From the NCBI GenBank assembly GCA_030682495.1, contig JAUXOC010000047.1, forward strand, positions 1-61,351: a stretch of DNA of 61,351 nucleotides, written 5' to 3'. The notes beneath the pieces were generated by a model. The model had not been told where the DNA came from, did no database searches, and saw only the letters and a program-made list of their open reading frames with translations. Below, in pieces: positions 7,637-18,399 of this stretch (positions are counted from its first letter, which is position 1; each line of letters starts with the position of its first letter). The position numbers were made by a program, and so were the translations under genes. The stretch comes from Alphaproteobacteria bacterium (GTDB lineage: Bacteria > Pseudomonadota > Alphaproteobacteria > Micavibrionales > UBA2020).

Positions 7637-8884
7637 TCAGCGCTTTGGCCTGCGCGTCAGCGTAAAACCTTCTGCCGGCACGGCCGCATCGAGGGTCAGG
7701 CGCTCTGCCGTGCGCAGGCAGGCGGCGCGCGCGGCATCGTCCCAAACGGCGGTGGGCAGCAAATCCAGCGCCGCCGCCAGCTTTTCGACCTGAGCCGTCC
7801 AGTCTTCCGGTTTGAAAAAATCTGCCCAGACGCCGCGGCGCACCAGCACATCGACAGCTGTTTCACCGTCTGTGTTTTTTTGTGCAAGGCCGCCTGCGGT
7901 AAAACTGTTTTTCGGCAGGCGGTGCAGCAGGTGATGTTCCGCCGCGTAATGCAGGCCGGTACAGCCCAGCGCCGCCTGTACGCCGCCAAGCTGCGCAGCA
8001 CCCAAGTCATCCGCCAGCGTACCCCGATCGTTTAGCGGCGCGGCGCAATGCGCTGTCAGCAGACGTAGGTGATGCGCCGCGGTTTCTTCTGCGGCTTTTG
8101 CCAGTCGCTGTGCAAGCGCATCGCCGCCCGCTGCGGCCCGCGCGATATCCTGTGCTTTTTGCGGGTGCGCGCCGGCACGCACCAGAAGCTCCAGCAGCGC
8201 ACCATCGTCAGCATCCGTATGTGGCGCGGCGCGCTTGAGCGCAGCCTCACCGAAAGCTCCCGCATCGGCACCCGCGCCCAAAAGATACACTGCCATGGGC
8301 GTTTGTGCGCGTTCGCAGGCCAGCAGCAAGGCTTTGTCAAGGTCGGGCGGGCGCAATGAATTTGCCCCGTGGCAAGCTTCGGTTAACCAGGCAAGTGCGG
8401 GCATATTGTCACCCAGAACCGCGGCATACAGATATCCGGATGCGGAGGCGCCCATATGCGGAAATATTTTTTGCACTGCCGTGACCGGCGCATGTTCAAG
8501 TGCGGTTTTGAAAAGATTTTTATAAATGTCGGCTGCTGCCGCTGCCGGCCTTGCATCGATTTGCGCGCAAAGGAAAGACCATACATCGCCGTGCGATTGC
8601 CGCAGCGCCTCTGCGGCAGTGTGGCGCAGGGTCTTTGTATCAATATGCTGCGGGTAAAGCGTGCTGATCCATTTTGCGAGCGGCAGGTTCTTTGCGGCAC
8701 AGGCGCCCGTAAAAACCGCCCTGATCGCGGCGGCGCGCGCCTGTTCCGGCCGCTTGTGTTCTTGCCACAGCGATTCCAGCGGCGCCGTATCGCCGCGCGC
8801 GCAAGCCGCCGACAACGCCGCCCAGGGCAACGCGGCGACATCAAAAACGGGCCGGTGATCGGCGGGGCGGCTGGTCTGGCGCAA
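7637..8884 (-). CDS. Ankyrin-like protein with shared C-terminal module (array gene 1)
   Basis: 415 aa starting with TTG, preceded by AGGAAG at suitable spacing and by a good promoter 36-63 bp upstream. Ankyrin-like units are degenerate (MAVYLLGAGADAGAFGEAAL; LLELLVRAGAHPQKAQD). The shared module is near residues 295-355 (CTGLHYAAEHH, GGLAQKN, GETAVDVLVRRG, FFKPEDW). It ends FTLTRRPKR. This is the first gene of the eight-gene minus-strand array. No export signal; function unknown. Confidence 0.75.
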   Translation of the reverse strand: MRQTSRPADHRPVFDVAALPWAALSAACARGDTAPLESLWQEHKRPEQARAAAIRAVFTGACAAKNLPLAKWISTLYPQHIDTKTLRHTAAEALRQSHGDVWSFLCAQIDARPAAAAADIYKNLFKTALEHAPVTAVQKIFPHMGASASGYLYAAVLGDNMPALAWLTEACHGANSLRPPDLDKALLLACERAQTPMAVYLLGAGADAGAFGEAALKRAAPHTDADDGALLELLVRAGAHPQKAQDIARAAAGGDALAQRLAKAAEETAAHHLRLLTAHCAAPLNDRGTLADDLGAAQLGGVQAALGCTGLHYAAEHHLLHRLPKNSFTAGGLAQKNTDGETAVDVLVRRGVWADFFKPEDWTAQVEKLAAALDLLPTAVWDDAARAACLRTAERLTLDAAVPAEGFTLTRRPKR

Positions 8885-8919
8885 GCGGTCTTCCTTATGT
8901 AGCGGCAGTAGATAACGGC

Positions 8920-8947
8920 ATTAAAGCGGGTTTTGTCTTTATGTCAA
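8920..8947 (-). promoter_or_regulatory. Promoter of the ankyrin array
   Basis: Minus strand: TTGACA, 16-nt spacer, TTTAAT. The predicted start of transcription is near 8913, giving a leader of about 29 nt to the TTG start at 8884. It is the best sigma70-type match in this part of the window. Confidence 0.6.
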
Positions 8948-9091
8948 TGAGCTTTGCGGGCTTTGCGCTATATGCCTGATGAATTTGGCTTTCTTTTACG
9001 CATCGCCGCCTTTTGGGATTTAAAAGCCGCCGCGCGCAGGGTACAATCGGCCTCTGTTTTCCACCCTCTTCTGCCGCGGAGCTTTAACATC

Positions 9092-9310
9092 ATGCAAAAA
9101 TCCGAAATCACCCGCCTTCAGCAATATCTGCAGGAAAAATTCGGCAACCGCGACATTCGGCTGTCGCCACGCAAGGAAGCCGGCGACTCTGCCGAGGTTC
9201 TGATGGGCGACGAGTTCATCGGCGTCATCTACCGCGACGAAGATGAAGGGGACGTTTCCTACGACTTCAACATGGCCATCCTCGAAATGGATCTGCCCCC
9301 CGCAGCCTGA
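9092..9310 (+). CDS. DUF3126 family protein
   Basis: 72 aa from the ATG at 9092. A longer in-frame extension back to 8954 is unlikely because it runs through the divergent promoter region. The sequence (IRLSPRKEAGDSAEVLMGDE, FIGVIYRDEDEGDVSYDFNM, AILEMDLP) matches the small cytoplasmic DUF3126 family found in alphaproteobacteria. No function is established for the family. The next gene starts 14 bp downstream. Confidence 0.85.
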   Translation: MQKSEITRLQQYLQEKFGNRDIRLSPRKEAGDSAEVLMGDEFIGVIYRDEDEGDVSYDFNMAILEMDLPPAA

Positions 9311-9324
9311 GCGAGCGCAAGCGC

Positions 9325-10509
9325 ATGCAAGAAAACGAAAAAAGATCTGCCCGCGAGATATTTGCCGACATCCCCTTCCCTTTGAAGATCGTCGTCGTCG
9401 TCGGCAGCATCTTTATCGTCTTCGTGATTTGTTATGTGACTTACCTGACGACTATCTACGAGCCCAAGAAAGAGCGTGCGCGCATTATTGCGATTTCAGG
9501 ATCTCCTGTTTACGCAGGGCTTCTTGACCCCTCTGTGGCATCGAACGGAACCAACAGGATCATGGCTTATACCAGCGTAAGCCTTCTCGCCAACGGATCC
9601 TTTGGTACCGAGGTTATGCTTTCTCAAGGGCAAACAAACTGCATGCACTGGACACCCCTTACAAGCAAGATGGAACTTCGGCCCGATACCCTGATCGGTC
9701 CCGATCTGCTGACCCCTGTTGCTCATGGGGCGTGGCGCGCCGAAACACCCTCGCTGGTCTATGACCCCGCTGATGCCGGCCGCGAGTGGAAGCTTTTTGC
9801 CTATCGTTACTTCTGGAGCGGCAGCGCTCCGCTTGCCCGCCTTTACAGCGTGATTGTCATGCGCTACGCGAGCAACCCTCTCGATGCGGACTGGTCGCGC
9901 GAGCAGTGGATTCTATCGGCAAATGATAAAGCACCGCCGGAGCCCTATGCCAACCTGACCGCTACCAAGTTAAACCCGCTACATCCTGATCTTCTCGATG
10001 TTTATTTTTACGCCCGCCCAAGCGTCGTTAACGTTGATAATGTGCTCGTCATGTCGCTCTCTGCCTTTGTGCAAGGCAAAGACTCCCCTGACCGCATCAT
10101 CTTGCTTGCCTCCACCGACCATGCCCGCAGCTGGCGCTATCTCGGCACGGCATTAAGAGAGAGAGACCTTGCCGGCATGGGGGCATTTACACGCCTTACC
10201 GGCGGTAGTTTGTTTATGAAAGACAAAACCATGTACCTCTCCGCGATGTTGGGGACCGAAGACAGTGACGCTGTCGGCGCGCATATTTTGGAGTTCGAGA
10301 ATGCCTCTACGGCCAGCTTGCGCCGCGATGCACGAAACGGGAGCGTAGCGATACTCAACTACCTTCCCACACAGAAAACCCCCCCTTCCCGTCTTGGGGG
10401 TGGCGCACTTGCTTACAACGATGATTGCCCAAGAAAAACGTTCATGTCCGAATCATTGACGGGACAGCGCCACGACATCTTTGTGCACCCCGTCTCCCCG
10501 GTAAACTAG
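9325..10509 (+). CDS. Membrane-anchored protein, possibly beta-propeller-like
   Basis: 394 aa. One N-terminal transmembrane segment lies at about residues 20-43 after a short charged cytoplasmic end, so the rest (about 350 aa) should face the periplasm. That part is rich in beta-strand-like Trp/Tyr/Ser patterns. Phrases such as ILLASTDHARSWRYLGTAL resemble the repeated S-x-D-x-G-x-T/S-W blades of sialidase or BNR-type propellers, but only one convincing unit is visible, so the fold is a guess. Codon use looks less GC-rich than in neighbours. No catalytic motif recognised. Confidence 0.6.
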   Translation: MQENEKRSAREIFADIPFPLKIVVVVGSIFIVFVICYVTYLTTIYEPKKERARIIAISGSPVYAGLLDPSVASNGTNRIMAYTSVSLLANGSFGTEVMLSQGQTNCMHWTPLTSKMELRPDTLIGPDLLTPVAHGAWRAETPSLVYDPADAGREWKLFAYRYFWSGSAPLARLYSVIVMRYASNPLDADWSREQWILSANDKAPPEPYANLTATKLNPLHPDLLDVYFYARPSVVNVDNVLVMSLSAFVQGKDSPDRIILLASTDHARSWRYLGTALRERDLAGMGAFTRLTGGSLFMKDKTMYLSAMLGTEDSDAVGAHILEFENASTASLRRDARNGSVAILNYLPTQKTPPSRLGGGALAYNDDCPRKTFMSESLTGQRHDIFVHPVSPVN

Positions 10510-10640
10510 AGAACTCTTTCGGCCTTTAAACAATAATTGCTTTTTTATGTGCCTGTTGTTTTCCTCTCTGGCAGTCATGCGGCATCTTTGTTAAGATGTC
10601 TGACCGCACATAAAGCCGACATATACGGGAGAAAACGCCG

Positions 10641-11258
10641 ATGGCATCGTTGTATTTCAAATTCGCCGCCATGAATTCGGGTAAGTCGACGCAGCTTTTG
10701 CAGGCGCATTACAATTATTTCGAGCGCGGGATGAACCCCATGGCGCTGACGGCAAAGCTCGACGACCGTTTCGGTGACGGCAAGATCACCGCGCGCATCG
10801 GCCTTGACCTGCATGCCGAGACTTTCGGTACGGATACCGATGTTCTGGCGCTGGTGCAAAAAGCGCACGAAGACAAAAAAGTCGATTGCGTTTTGATAGA
10901 CGAGGCGCAATTTCTCACATCGGATCAAGTCATCGCCTGCACCAAAATTGTCGATGATCTGGGCATTCCTGTCATGTGCTACGGGCTTAAAACCGATTTC
11001 ATGGGCAAGCTTTTCCCCGGCTCTGAAGCGCTTTTGCGTTTTGCCGATAACCTGGAAGAGATTAAAACCATCTGCTGGTGCGGACGCAAGGCGACGCATA
11101 CGGCGCGTGTCACGTCCAAAGGCGATGTGGTACGCGAAGGCGCGCAGGTCGCCATTGGCGGCAACGACATGTATGTATCGCTGTGCCGCAAGCATTTCCT
11201 GCGCGGAGAGCCCGCGGCGCAAAAAGCCGCCGATGGCAAAGACAAGGCCGCCGCATAA
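10641..11258 (+). CDS. tdk: Thymidine kinase (type II)
   Basis: 205 aa. Phosphorylates thymidine to dTMP with ATP in the salvage pathway. The P-loop MNSGKST is at residues 11-17. The IDEAQFL motif at 86-92 carries the catalytic Glu88. Zinc-binding cysteines are expected from CWCG near 139 and the later CRKH. Length and motifs are normal for the bacterial type II enzyme. The stop codon is followed immediately by the ATG of the CYTH gene, so the two are probably cotranscribed. Extra Ala/Lys-rich residues form the C-terminus. Confidence 0.95.
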   Translation: MASLYFKFAAMNSGKSTQLLQAHYNYFERGMNPMALTAKLDDRFGDGKITARIGLDLHAETFGTDTDVLALVQKAHEDKKVDCVLIDEAQFLTSDQVIACTKIVDDLGIPVMCYGLKTDFMGKLFPGSEALLRFADNLEEIKTICWCGRKATHTARVTSKGDVVREGAQVAIGGNDMYVSLCRKHFLRGEPAAQKAADGKDKAAA

Positions 11259-11741
11259 ATGGCTGTCGAGATTGAACGCAAATTTCTGGTGACAAACGAC
11301 AGTTGGCGCGAAAATGCCGAAGACTGCACGCGCTATGTGCAGGGCTATCTATCGCGCGAACCGGAGCGCACTGTCCGCGTACGCATCGCCGGCGAAAAAG
11401 CTTTTCTGACCATCAAAGGCAAGCCGCCGGAAGACGCACCGCTTGAAACGCCGGAATTCGAATACGCCATTCCCAAAGCGGATGCGGAGGCGATGCTGAA
11501 AATCTGCCTGCCGGGCGTCATCGACAAAACCAGATACCGCATCCCGCATGAAGGTAAGGTTTTCGAAGTGGACGAATTTGCCGGTGACAATGCCGGACTG
11601 GTCGTTGCCGAAATCGAGCTGACGCATAGCGCGGAGAGTTTTGCGCGCCCCGCATGGCTGGGTGCGGAAGTCACCGAAGACCACCGCTATAAAAACGCCA
11701 GCCTGTCTGTCACGCCCTATGGCCGTTGGCCGAAGCCTTAA
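11259..11741 (+). CDS. CYTH domain protein (triphosphatase-like)
   Basis: 160 aa. The signature EIERKFLV at residues 4-11 plus the alternating Arg/Lys/Glu strands (TVRVRIAG, FLTIKGK, EFEYAIPK, RYRIPHEGK, EVDEFAGD, VVAEIELTH) define the CYTH triphosphate tunnel fold. Single-domain bacterial members hydrolyse inorganic triphosphate or related compounds in a metal-dependent way; the substrate cannot be told from sequence. It starts directly after the tdk stop. Confidence 0.9.
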   Translation: MAVEIERKFLVTNDSWRENAEDCTRYVQGYLSREPERTVRVRIAGEKAFLTIKGKPPEDAPLETPEFEYAIPKADAEAMLKICLPGVIDKTRYRIPHEGKVFEVDEFAGDNAGLVVAEIELTHSAESFARPAWLGAEVTEDHRYKNASLSVTPYGRWPKP

Positions 11742-11799
11742 ACCTGCCTATTTTTAACATATTGTTTACGTCCGGCCGCTATACTGTCTTCAGGACAAC

Positions 11800-12678
11800 G
11801 TGGCACGGGACGGCATGGAGCAGGTAAATACCGTTATAGAACAATGGCATGAAAGAATCGGCCCTTTGCAGCAGAAGGCCGTCGAAAGCCGCGGCGCCTA
11901 TCTGGCCATCACAGCCAAGCTCGATGCCCTTAAAACTCCCGTACCCGAAGACGGCCTTGCAGCGCGCGCAGGCGGCTATTTGCGCAAGGCTTTTGACTTC
12001 GCCATTCGTGCGCCGGTACTTTTGTATAATCAGGATCTGGCGCAGCTGAGCCTGCAGCGGGATCAGTCCATCCTCGACCGCTTTATCACCGATACGGTGT
12101 CACATCTGGCGGGCGAGATTGCCCCTGCCGTCAAAGAAGCAGCACCTGCGGAAGCCGCAAGAATCGAAGCACTCGAAAAAGCGCTCGACAGTGGCGTGAA
12201 AGCGCGCAGCGCGGCAGGCGTGGCGGCTATTTCTTGCGCGCAGGCTTCGGGCAGTTTGCAATGGGCAAATAATAAATACTATTTCAATGCACTGCAGCGC
12301 AGCCAAAACAGCGAGCGTGATTTGCGCCAAGCAGAGACAGCCCTCGGTGCTTTTAATGCCGCGCTGGAAGCGGCGGACATAAAAGGCTCCCACTTTGATA
12401 ATGTCGCCGATGTTACTTTTTCCAAATTCGGTCCGGAATACAGCCGCAGCAACAGTGAAAAATTCACGGACGCGCGCGTCCGGCTGGAAGCACAAACCGG
12501 CAGCCTAACGGCACAGATTGATCGCGTGAAGGCAGAACTTCTGGACAGCCTGCACGCCGCCGCCGGTACGCTCGGCATCCGGACAAAAGCATTTGAAAGC
12601 CTGATTACTGCCGCACACCAACGCATCAAACCGCCACAGGCCGCCCTCGGCGGCGCTCCGCCCAAGGCAGATTTTTAG
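11800..12678 (+). CDS. Helical protein of unknown function
   Basis: 292 aa from GTG (AGGA about 4 nt upstream); an in-frame ATG at 11815 is an equally possible start. The protein is mostly helical and Ala/Gln/Glu-rich, with likely coiled-coil stretches (residues 20-45, 125-150, 230-260). It has no signal peptide and no recognisable domain. It ends 33 bp from the convergent gyrB stop. It may be lineage-specific. Confidence 0.55.
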   Translation: MARDGMEQVNTVIEQWHERIGPLQQKAVESRGAYLAITAKLDALKTPVPEDGLAARAGGYLRKAFDFAIRAPVLLYNQDLAQLSLQRDQSILDRFITDTVSHLAGEIAPAVKEAAPAEAARIEALEKALDSGVKARSAAGVAAISCAQASGSLQWANNKYYFNALQRSQNSERDLRQAETALGAFNAALEAADIKGSHFDNVADVTFSKFGPEYSRSNSEKFTDARVRLEAQTGSLTAQIDRVKAELLDSLHAAAGTLGIRTKAFESLITAAHQRIKPPQAALGGAPPKADF

Positions 12679-12711
12679 GCTTATTTTGCTAATCGCAACA
12701 GAGCCGCTTTC

Positions 12712-15186
<2,475 letters not shown>

Positions 15187-15402
15187 TCATAGCCCTAGCA
15201 AATTTTGCCGGAAAAGGCGATGTCTAATATGCGCGTATTTTTTATAAAAATCAAAGTTTTAGGTATTATTTTTGTCCGAAAACGCATCGCTGCGGCGGCG
15301 GTTTGATTTTGCCTGTTTTATTTGCAGGAATCCGGCATTTTCTTTTTCATAAATGCCGATCAAGGATGAAGGAGACACCGATGAAGCCGTCCTGCGCCGG
15401 CT

Positions 15403-16371
15403 TTATTTAAACGCTGTCACGATCACCAGCAGCAGCGCTGCCGCGACGATTCCCATACCCGCGCGCACATCGGTTTCTTCGCGGTGGCCGACGCTGCGGT
15501 AGACAAGGGCGATCATCACCGGCGCGGTTAAACCAATCGCTGCCTGATAGGACGGGTTTTCGGCATAGGCCATGGCATAGTTTTTAAACACCATATGCGC
15601 GAGCCAGACGAGTGCTGCAGCAAAAGACGCTGCCAGCAGGGGGCGCAGCTGCAACGATGGCGGCGGCGCCACAACCGGCAGCGTCTGCACTAGCGGCGAG
15701 AAACGACGGCGGCGCTGCCACAAAATATAAGGCCCAACCATAACAAGCGCGATGAGCGACTGCACATACATATAGCCCAGCACCACGCCGGAGAAATCAG
15801 CCGCGCCTGCCCCGAAGTCCATGGCGTATTTGTTCAGCACTGTTGTGATTGTGTAGCCGGCAAGGGCGGGCGCCATAAAAACCATGGCGCTGCGCGACAC
15901 TTCGCAGCGGTTGAGACGCATGGCAAAGTACACACAGGACGCAAGCGACAACAGCACGCCCAGCGTCAGCCATGGTCTGGCAAGATATTCAAACAAAAGC
16001 GCCGGACGCACTGCAAACCACAAAAAGAACGCAACCAGCACCGTGACCGGCATCAGGCGCGAGACCATGCCCGCACCGAAACGCGCACTGGCGTTGAAGG
16101 TCCGCACGTCCGAGCTGGTACCGACAGCAACAGTGATCGCCACCACAGCGTAAAATAGCGGATTATCCGGCCAATCGAGCGTATGCACAAAGGGCGTCAT
16201 CAGCGCGACAATCATAATGCGCATCGTAAAGACAAGCAGGTCACCCGGCATGCGCCAGTATTGATTGACCAGATAGAAGCCCGCCGAAAACACCGCGGAT
16301 ATCAGTGAAAACCACGCCCAGCCGCTGCCAGCCATAAAACCGTCGAAGCCAACGCCCGCAAAAATCGTCAC
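15403..16371 (-). CDS. DMT-superfamily (EamA-like) transporter
   Basis: 322 aa with about ten hydrophobic segments in two halves, which fits the EamA/drug-metabolite transporter layout. The C-terminal half carries AENPSYQAAIGLTAPVMIAL, a typical end of the second repeat. Its start overlaps the recF stop by 4 bp (16368-16371), so it is coupled to recF, an unusual neighbour for a transporter. Substrate unknown. Confidence 0.75.
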   Translation of the reverse strand: MTIFAGVGFDGFMAGSGWAWFSLISAVFSAGFYLVNQYWRMPGDLLVFTMRIMIVALMTPFVHTLDWPDNPLFYAVVAITVAVGTSSDVRTFNASARFGAGMVSRLMPVTVLVAFFLWFAVRPALLFEYLARPWLTLGVLLSLASCVYFAMRLNRCEVSRSAMVFMAPALAGYTITTVLNKYAMDFGAGAADFSGVVLGYMYVQSLIALVMVGPYILWQRRRRFSPLVQTLPVVAPPPSLQLRPLLAASFAAALVWLAHMVFKNYAMAYAENPSYQAAIGLTAPVMIALVYRSVGHREETDVRAGMGIVAAALLLVIVTAFK

Positions 16372-17555
16372 AGCCCTGCTACCCCGCGCAAGCTGCGGGG
16401 TCGTTGCACCGCCTGTGCGCTGTCGATATCAAAAACAGCGGCATCGCCGAGCGCATCAAACAAAGCCACATCAGTGCCTGTCAGCCAGACTTGCCCGCCC
16501 AATACCTGCAAGTGCCCGAAAAGCTGCGCACGCCGCGCATCGTCAAGATGGGCCGCAACCTCGTCGAGCAAAAGCAGCGGCACAAAGCCTTTTTCCGCCT
16601 GAATCATGCGTGCATGTCCAAGGACAATCGAAAGAAGCAGGCCTTTTTGTTCACCCGTGGAACACTGATCTGCCGGCATGTCTTTGGCTGCATAACGCAC
16701 AGAGAAATCCGCGCGGTGCGTCCCTGCCGATGTGCGCCCCGCCGCCGCATCGGCGGCACGGTTGCGGCGCAGGTTTTCGGCAAGCTGCTGTTCGGCCTCC
16801 AGCGCCGGAACGGTTTCGAGCGCCAGTGCCACAGGACAGAGCAGCTGCACATTTGGCGCAGGAAAAAGAGACTGCTGCGCGGCCAGCACCGCAAGGTGGT
16901 ACGACAAACGAACGACGAGATGGGCACGTGCCGCCGCGATCGATACCGCGTCACCGGCAATCTGGTTTTCAAGCGTGTCGAGCCAGCGCGGATCGGGTGT
17001 ACGGTTATCGGTAAGCACGCGCATGCGTTCGCGCAGGCTTTTGTCGTAGCGGTTCAGATGCGTGACATGGTCGGGCGCATAGGCGAAGACGAGACGGTCG
17101 AGGAATTTGCGCCGCGCCGCCGCACCTTCAAGAAACAACCTGTCCATTTGCGGCGTCAGCCAGACGGCGGCAACATGCTCGGACAGATGACGCTGCCCTT
17201 TGACCTCTTTGCCATCCAGACGGATAACCCGCCGTGACGCACCCCCGTCGCGGGCACGGTCAAGCCCCGTGCCAAGACGGAGCGGCAGACCTGCCGCGCT
17301 TTCCAGCTCCGCCGCCACCGCCCAGAGGGGAGGGTGCCCAGCCGCCCCTACGGCGCTTCGGCAGGTGAGGTCGTCAAGTTCAGCACCGCGTAGCCCCTTG
17401 CCGGGGGTGAGCAGGCTGACCGCCTCCAGAATATTGGTTTTGCCTGCCCCGTTTGCGCCGGACAACACAATTTGCCGCGCCCCGCCAACGTCGAGTCGCA
17501 GCGCTTCATAGTTACGGAAATTTGTTAGACTGACTTTTTGCAGGCTCAGCGGCAC
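16368..17555 (-). CDS. recF: DNA replication and repair protein RecF
   Basis: 395 aa. SMC-like ATPase that helps load RecA at single-strand gaps. The Walker A GANGAGKT is at residues 33-40. The signature STGEQKGLLLS and the Walker B LLLLDEVAAHLDD are near the C-terminus. The opening (LQKVSLTNFRNYEALRL) is typical of RecF. It overlaps the downstream transporter by 4 bp. The dnaN gene lies upstream on the same strand, separated by two plus-strand genes. Confidence 0.95.
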   Translation of the reverse strand: MPLSLQKVSLTNFRNYEALRLDVGGARQIVLSGANGAGKTNILEAVSLLTPGKGLRGAELDDLTCRSAVGAAGHPPLWAVAAELESAAGLPLRLGTGLDRARDGGASRRVIRLDGKEVKGQRHLSEHVAAVWLTPQMDRLFLEGAAARRKFLDRLVFAYAPDHVTHLNRYDKSLRERMRVLTDNRTPDPRWLDTLENQIAGDAVSIAAARAHLVVRLSYHLAVLAAQQSLFPAPNVQLLCPVALALETVPALEAEQQLAENLRRNRAADAAAGRTSAGTHRADFSVRYAAKDMPADQCSTGEQKGLLLSIVLGHARMIQAEKGFVPLLLLDEVAAHLDDARRAQLFGHLQVLGGQVWLTGTDVALFDALGDAAVFDIDSAQAVQRPRSLRGVAGL

Positions 17556-17655
17556 GTTTTTTGTCCCCTTTTCTATTTATAATGTTTTCAAAGGGAAAAG
17601 CCAATTTGAAAGCTGATTTTGAAATAAAATTTCACATAAATTGCGGGAAATAAAA

Positions 17656-17691
17656 TTAACAATTTATTAAAAATATGAAAACGTATATACT
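17656..17691 (+). promoter_or_regulatory. CtrA-type box over the -35 of a promoter
   Basis: TTAA-N7-TTAA at 17656-17670 is followed 13 bp later by TATATA/TATACT (17684-17691). A -35 spaced 17 nt from that -10 would fall at 17661-17666, inside the box; this is the geometry of promoters activated by CtrA. The region is AT-rich, which raises the chance level. It would drive the gene at 17754. Confidence 0.45.
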
Positions 17692-17753
17692 TCGATGATC
17701 GAATAATCAGGCTTTGCCAGAAACAACGAACGATCTTTGCCGGGAGCAAATTT

Positions 17754-18335
17754 ATGTCCGAAGAAAACAAGAAAATCCCCGTTGGCGACCGTATCCGCGC
17801 CGTGATTGAACCCGCGCTGGACGATCCGCGCCGTGATGAAATCCAGCTTAAAAAGCTCGACGACATCTTTAACGCCGTGGCCACCCGCCTGCCCAAAATC
17901 TTTGAAAACGATTTCGACAAGTTCAATACCGCCGTCGAAACCGAAACGCGCCGCAAGCCTGACAGCCGCAATCCGATGATTATCGACGCCCTGACCTCTC
18001 TCGGCCCCGATGGCGAGCCTCTTTATAACCCGATCAAAAAGCTTGGTCTGCCGATTTCGACGACCTTTACCCAATACGCGGCAACCGATGTAAACAACCT
18101 GCCCGGTTATATCCGCCTGCACGAAGCCGCGCGCGACATGAACGTCGCCCTGAAGCTGATCGGCGTCACAGCCGAAGAAGCGAAGAGCGGCAGCGGCCTT
18201 GGCGGACAAGCTATTTTGATCGTTGACGGCAGCAGAAGCTATGAAGACGGCGCGCTCGAAAACGCCATGCTCTCGCCCCAATTGCCGCCGCGCAAAGTAG
18301 ACTTCGGCAAACGCAGCAACGATTTTGATTTGTAA
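17754..18335 (+). CDS. Hypothetical protein
   Basis: 193 aa, soluble, no signal peptide. A good Shine-Dalgarno (GGGAG) precedes the ATG. The charged N-terminal half (KKIPVGDRIRAVIEPALDD) is followed by a less polar C-terminal half and a short basic end. No family recognised. It stands alone between recF and the DUF6498-like gene, has its own terminator at 18353-18384, and may be controlled by the CtrA-like box upstream. Confidence 0.6.
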   Translation: MSEENKKIPVGDRIRAVIEPALDDPRRDEIQLKKLDDIFNAVATRLPKIFENDFDKFNTAVETETRRKPDSRNPMIIDALTSLGPDGEPLYNPIKKLGLPISTTFTQYAATDVNNLPGYIRLHEAARDMNVALKLIGVTAEEAKSGSGLGGQAILIVDGSRSYEDGALENAMLSPQLPPRKVDFGKRSNDFDL

Positions 18336-18352
18336 GCGCCTTCGCGCAGCTT

Positions 18353-18384
18353 AAAAAGGGCGGCTTTGACAGCCGCCTTTTTTA
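18353..18384 (+). terminator. Rho-independent terminator
   Basis: Stem GGCGGCT / AGCCGCC with a 5-nt loop, flanked by A and T runs, starting 18 bp after the stop of the 193-aa gene. Confidence 0.85.
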
Positions 18385-18399
18385 TTTTATGATCTCCCT

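Noticed and set aside
227-8884. Reading the ankyrin array as type IV secretion effectors
   Set aside because: Basic C-terminal tails are suggestive, but no secretion genes are in the window and the tails could equally bind nucleic acid; not claimed.
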